DNA from: Bacteroidota bacterium
Lineage (GTDB): Bacteria; Bacteroidota; Bacteroidia; Flavobacteriales; Weeksellaceae
NCBI GenBank assembly: GCA_023388015.1
Contig: JAEWHB010000101.1
Coordinates: forward strand, 1-6,672
Direction of reading: 5' to 3'
DNA: 6,672 nucleotides
Under the pieces are notes generated by a model that worked only from the letters and a program-made list of their open reading frames with translations, was not told where the DNA came from and did no database searches. Made by a program: the position numbers and the translations under genes. This document shows, in pieces, positions 5,736-6,672 of this stretch (position 1 is the stretch's first letter; each line of letters opens with the position of its first letter).

Positions 5736-6672
5736 ATGGATTCACAACTGATATTATTGATAGTCATTATCGCGCTCGCGCTGATTTTTGATTTTATCAA
5801 CGGATTTCATGACGCGGCCAACTCTATTGCTACCATCGTAGCGACCAGAGTTCTTACACCTTTTCAGGCTGTGCTTTGGGCAGCGGTATTTAACTTTGCT
5901 GCTTATTTTATTTCGAAATACTGGATCGGGGAATTTAAAATTGGTAATACAATTGCCAAAACCGTTAATGAAAATTTCATTACGCTGGAAGTAATCCTTG
6001 CCGGGATTATCGCAGCAATTGTGTGGAATTTGTTGACATGGTGGTTTGGGATTCCTTCCTCATCCTCACATACGCTTATCGGTGGATTTATGGGAGCGGC
6101 CATTGCACATGCCGGTGCTTTTGCTCAAAATGGAGAAGATGTAATCAATTACTTGGTGGTTTTACCGATCTTCCTTTTTATATTTCTCGCGCCCATGGTC
6201 GGGATGTTCATAGCCTATTTTCTCACAATTCTCATTATGAATATATGCAGGCGGTCCAACCATAAAAAAGCAGAAAAATGGTTCAGAAGGTTACAGCTTG
6301 TTTCTTCAGCACTTTTTAGCCTTGGACACGGTGGAAACGATGCGCAGAAAGTAATGGGTATCATTGGAGCTGCAGTAATTTTCTACCATGTACAAGCCGG
6401 ACATCAGGATTGGATTACGGCAGAAAATCAATTCAGTTATTTTGTGGATCAATGGGGCTGGGTTCCTTTTGTGTCCTTCCTGGTAATCGGATTAGGAACC
6501 ATGTCGGGCGGATGGAAAATTGTGAAAACAATGGGTACAAAAATTACCAAAGTTACTCCGCTGGAAGGTGTAGCAGCCGAAACCTCAGGTGCTATGACGC
6601 TTTATTTGGCAGAGTTTTTAGGAATTCCGGTTTCGACTACGCATACTATTACCGGTTCCATCATCGGAGTAG
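5736..6672 (+). CDS. pit: PiT-family inorganic phosphate transporter (3' partial)
   Basis: The frame opens at ATG 5736 and runs past the right edge with 312 complete codons and no stop. PiT proteins are membrane carriers that import phosphate with H+ or Na+, often as a metal-phosphate complex. Both duplicated family signatures are present: GFHDAANSIAT (23-33) in the first helix and GHGGNDAQK (197-205) in the second half. The paired internal motifs PSSSSHT (107-113) and PVSTTHT (298-304) also mark the inverted two-half architecture. Hydrophobic helices alternate with a short basic cytoplasmic loop RRSNHKKAEKWFRR (about 174-187). The remaining C-terminal helices lie outside the window. It begins 22 nt after the DUF47 gene and is probably cotranscribed with it. 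The coupling ion cannot be told from this sequence. Confidence 0.94.
   Translation, partial: MDSQLILLIVIIALALIFDFINGFHDAANSIATIVATRVLTPFQAVLWAAVFNFAAYFISKYWIGEFKIGNTIAKTVNENFITLEVILAGIIAAIVWNLLTWWFGIPSSSSHTLIGGFMGAAIAHAGAFAQNGEDVINYLVVLPIFLFIFLAPMVGMFIAYFLTILIMNICRRSNHKKAEKWFRRLQLVSSALFSLGHGGNDAQKVMGIIGAAVIFYHVQAGHQDWITAENQFSYFVDQWGWVPFVSFLVIGLGTMSGGWKIVKTMGTKITKVTPLEGVAAETSGAMTLYLAEFLGIPVSTTHTITGSIIGV

Noticed and set aside
6023..6265. Plus-strand open frame of 80 codons inside pit
   Set aside because: It is out of frame with the PiT permease, whose conserved motifs continue on both sides of it without a frameshift.
1..6672. Mobile element, CRISPR, tRNA, toxin-antitoxin or defence system
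   Set aside because: I found no transposase, integrase, spaced repeats, cloverleaf-like RNA gene or small paired genes. All the coding space is taken by type IX secretion and phosphate uptake genes.

Overview
The window looks like chromosomal DNA of a Bacteroidota bacterium, most probably a member of the Flavobacteriia. This rests on adjacent type IX secretion genes (porU tail then porV), AT-rich intergenic DNA, no Shine-Dalgarno-like sequences before most starts, and a TAnnTTTG-type promoter -7 element. All genes are on the + strand. Base composition and codon use look even by eye, and there are no mobile elements, tRNA genes, rRNA genes or CRISPR arrays. I cannot name the genus from the sequence alone.

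Layout: (1) 1-1301 is the end of a type IX secretion block: the last 35 codons of the sortase porU, a 10-nt gap, and the complete outer-membrane protein gene porV. A strong intrinsic terminator (1321-1362) closes it. (2) 1363-1485 is a control region. It holds a TTAACA-N5-TTAACC direct repeat with an 11-nt period, which resembles known Pho boxes, and a TAATTTTG -7 element only 5 nt before the next start codon. (3) 1486-4913 is a tightly packed pstSCAB operon for a high-affinity phosphate ABC transporter, with 1-nt overlaps at pstS/pstC and pstC/pstA and a 23-nt overlap at pstA/pstB. (4) 4914-5068 is a 155-nt AT-rich gap with a weak candidate promoter and an inverted repeat. (5) 5069-6672 holds a DUF47 (PhoU-like) gene and a PiT-family phosphate permease gene that runs off the right edge.

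From 1486 onwards the window is a phosphate-uptake island. PstS would capture phosphate, PstC and PstA form the inner-membrane channel, and PstB drives it with ATP. The DUF47-PiT pair supplies ion-coupled, lower-affinity transport. No canonical phoU follows pstB, which is where many bacteria keep it; the PhoU-like protein here is the short DUF47 form that usually accompanies PiT. The gene content is well known and I see no undescribed system. The least explained parts are the two intergenic control regions, especially the Pho-box-like repeat and the possibly leaderless pstS transcript.
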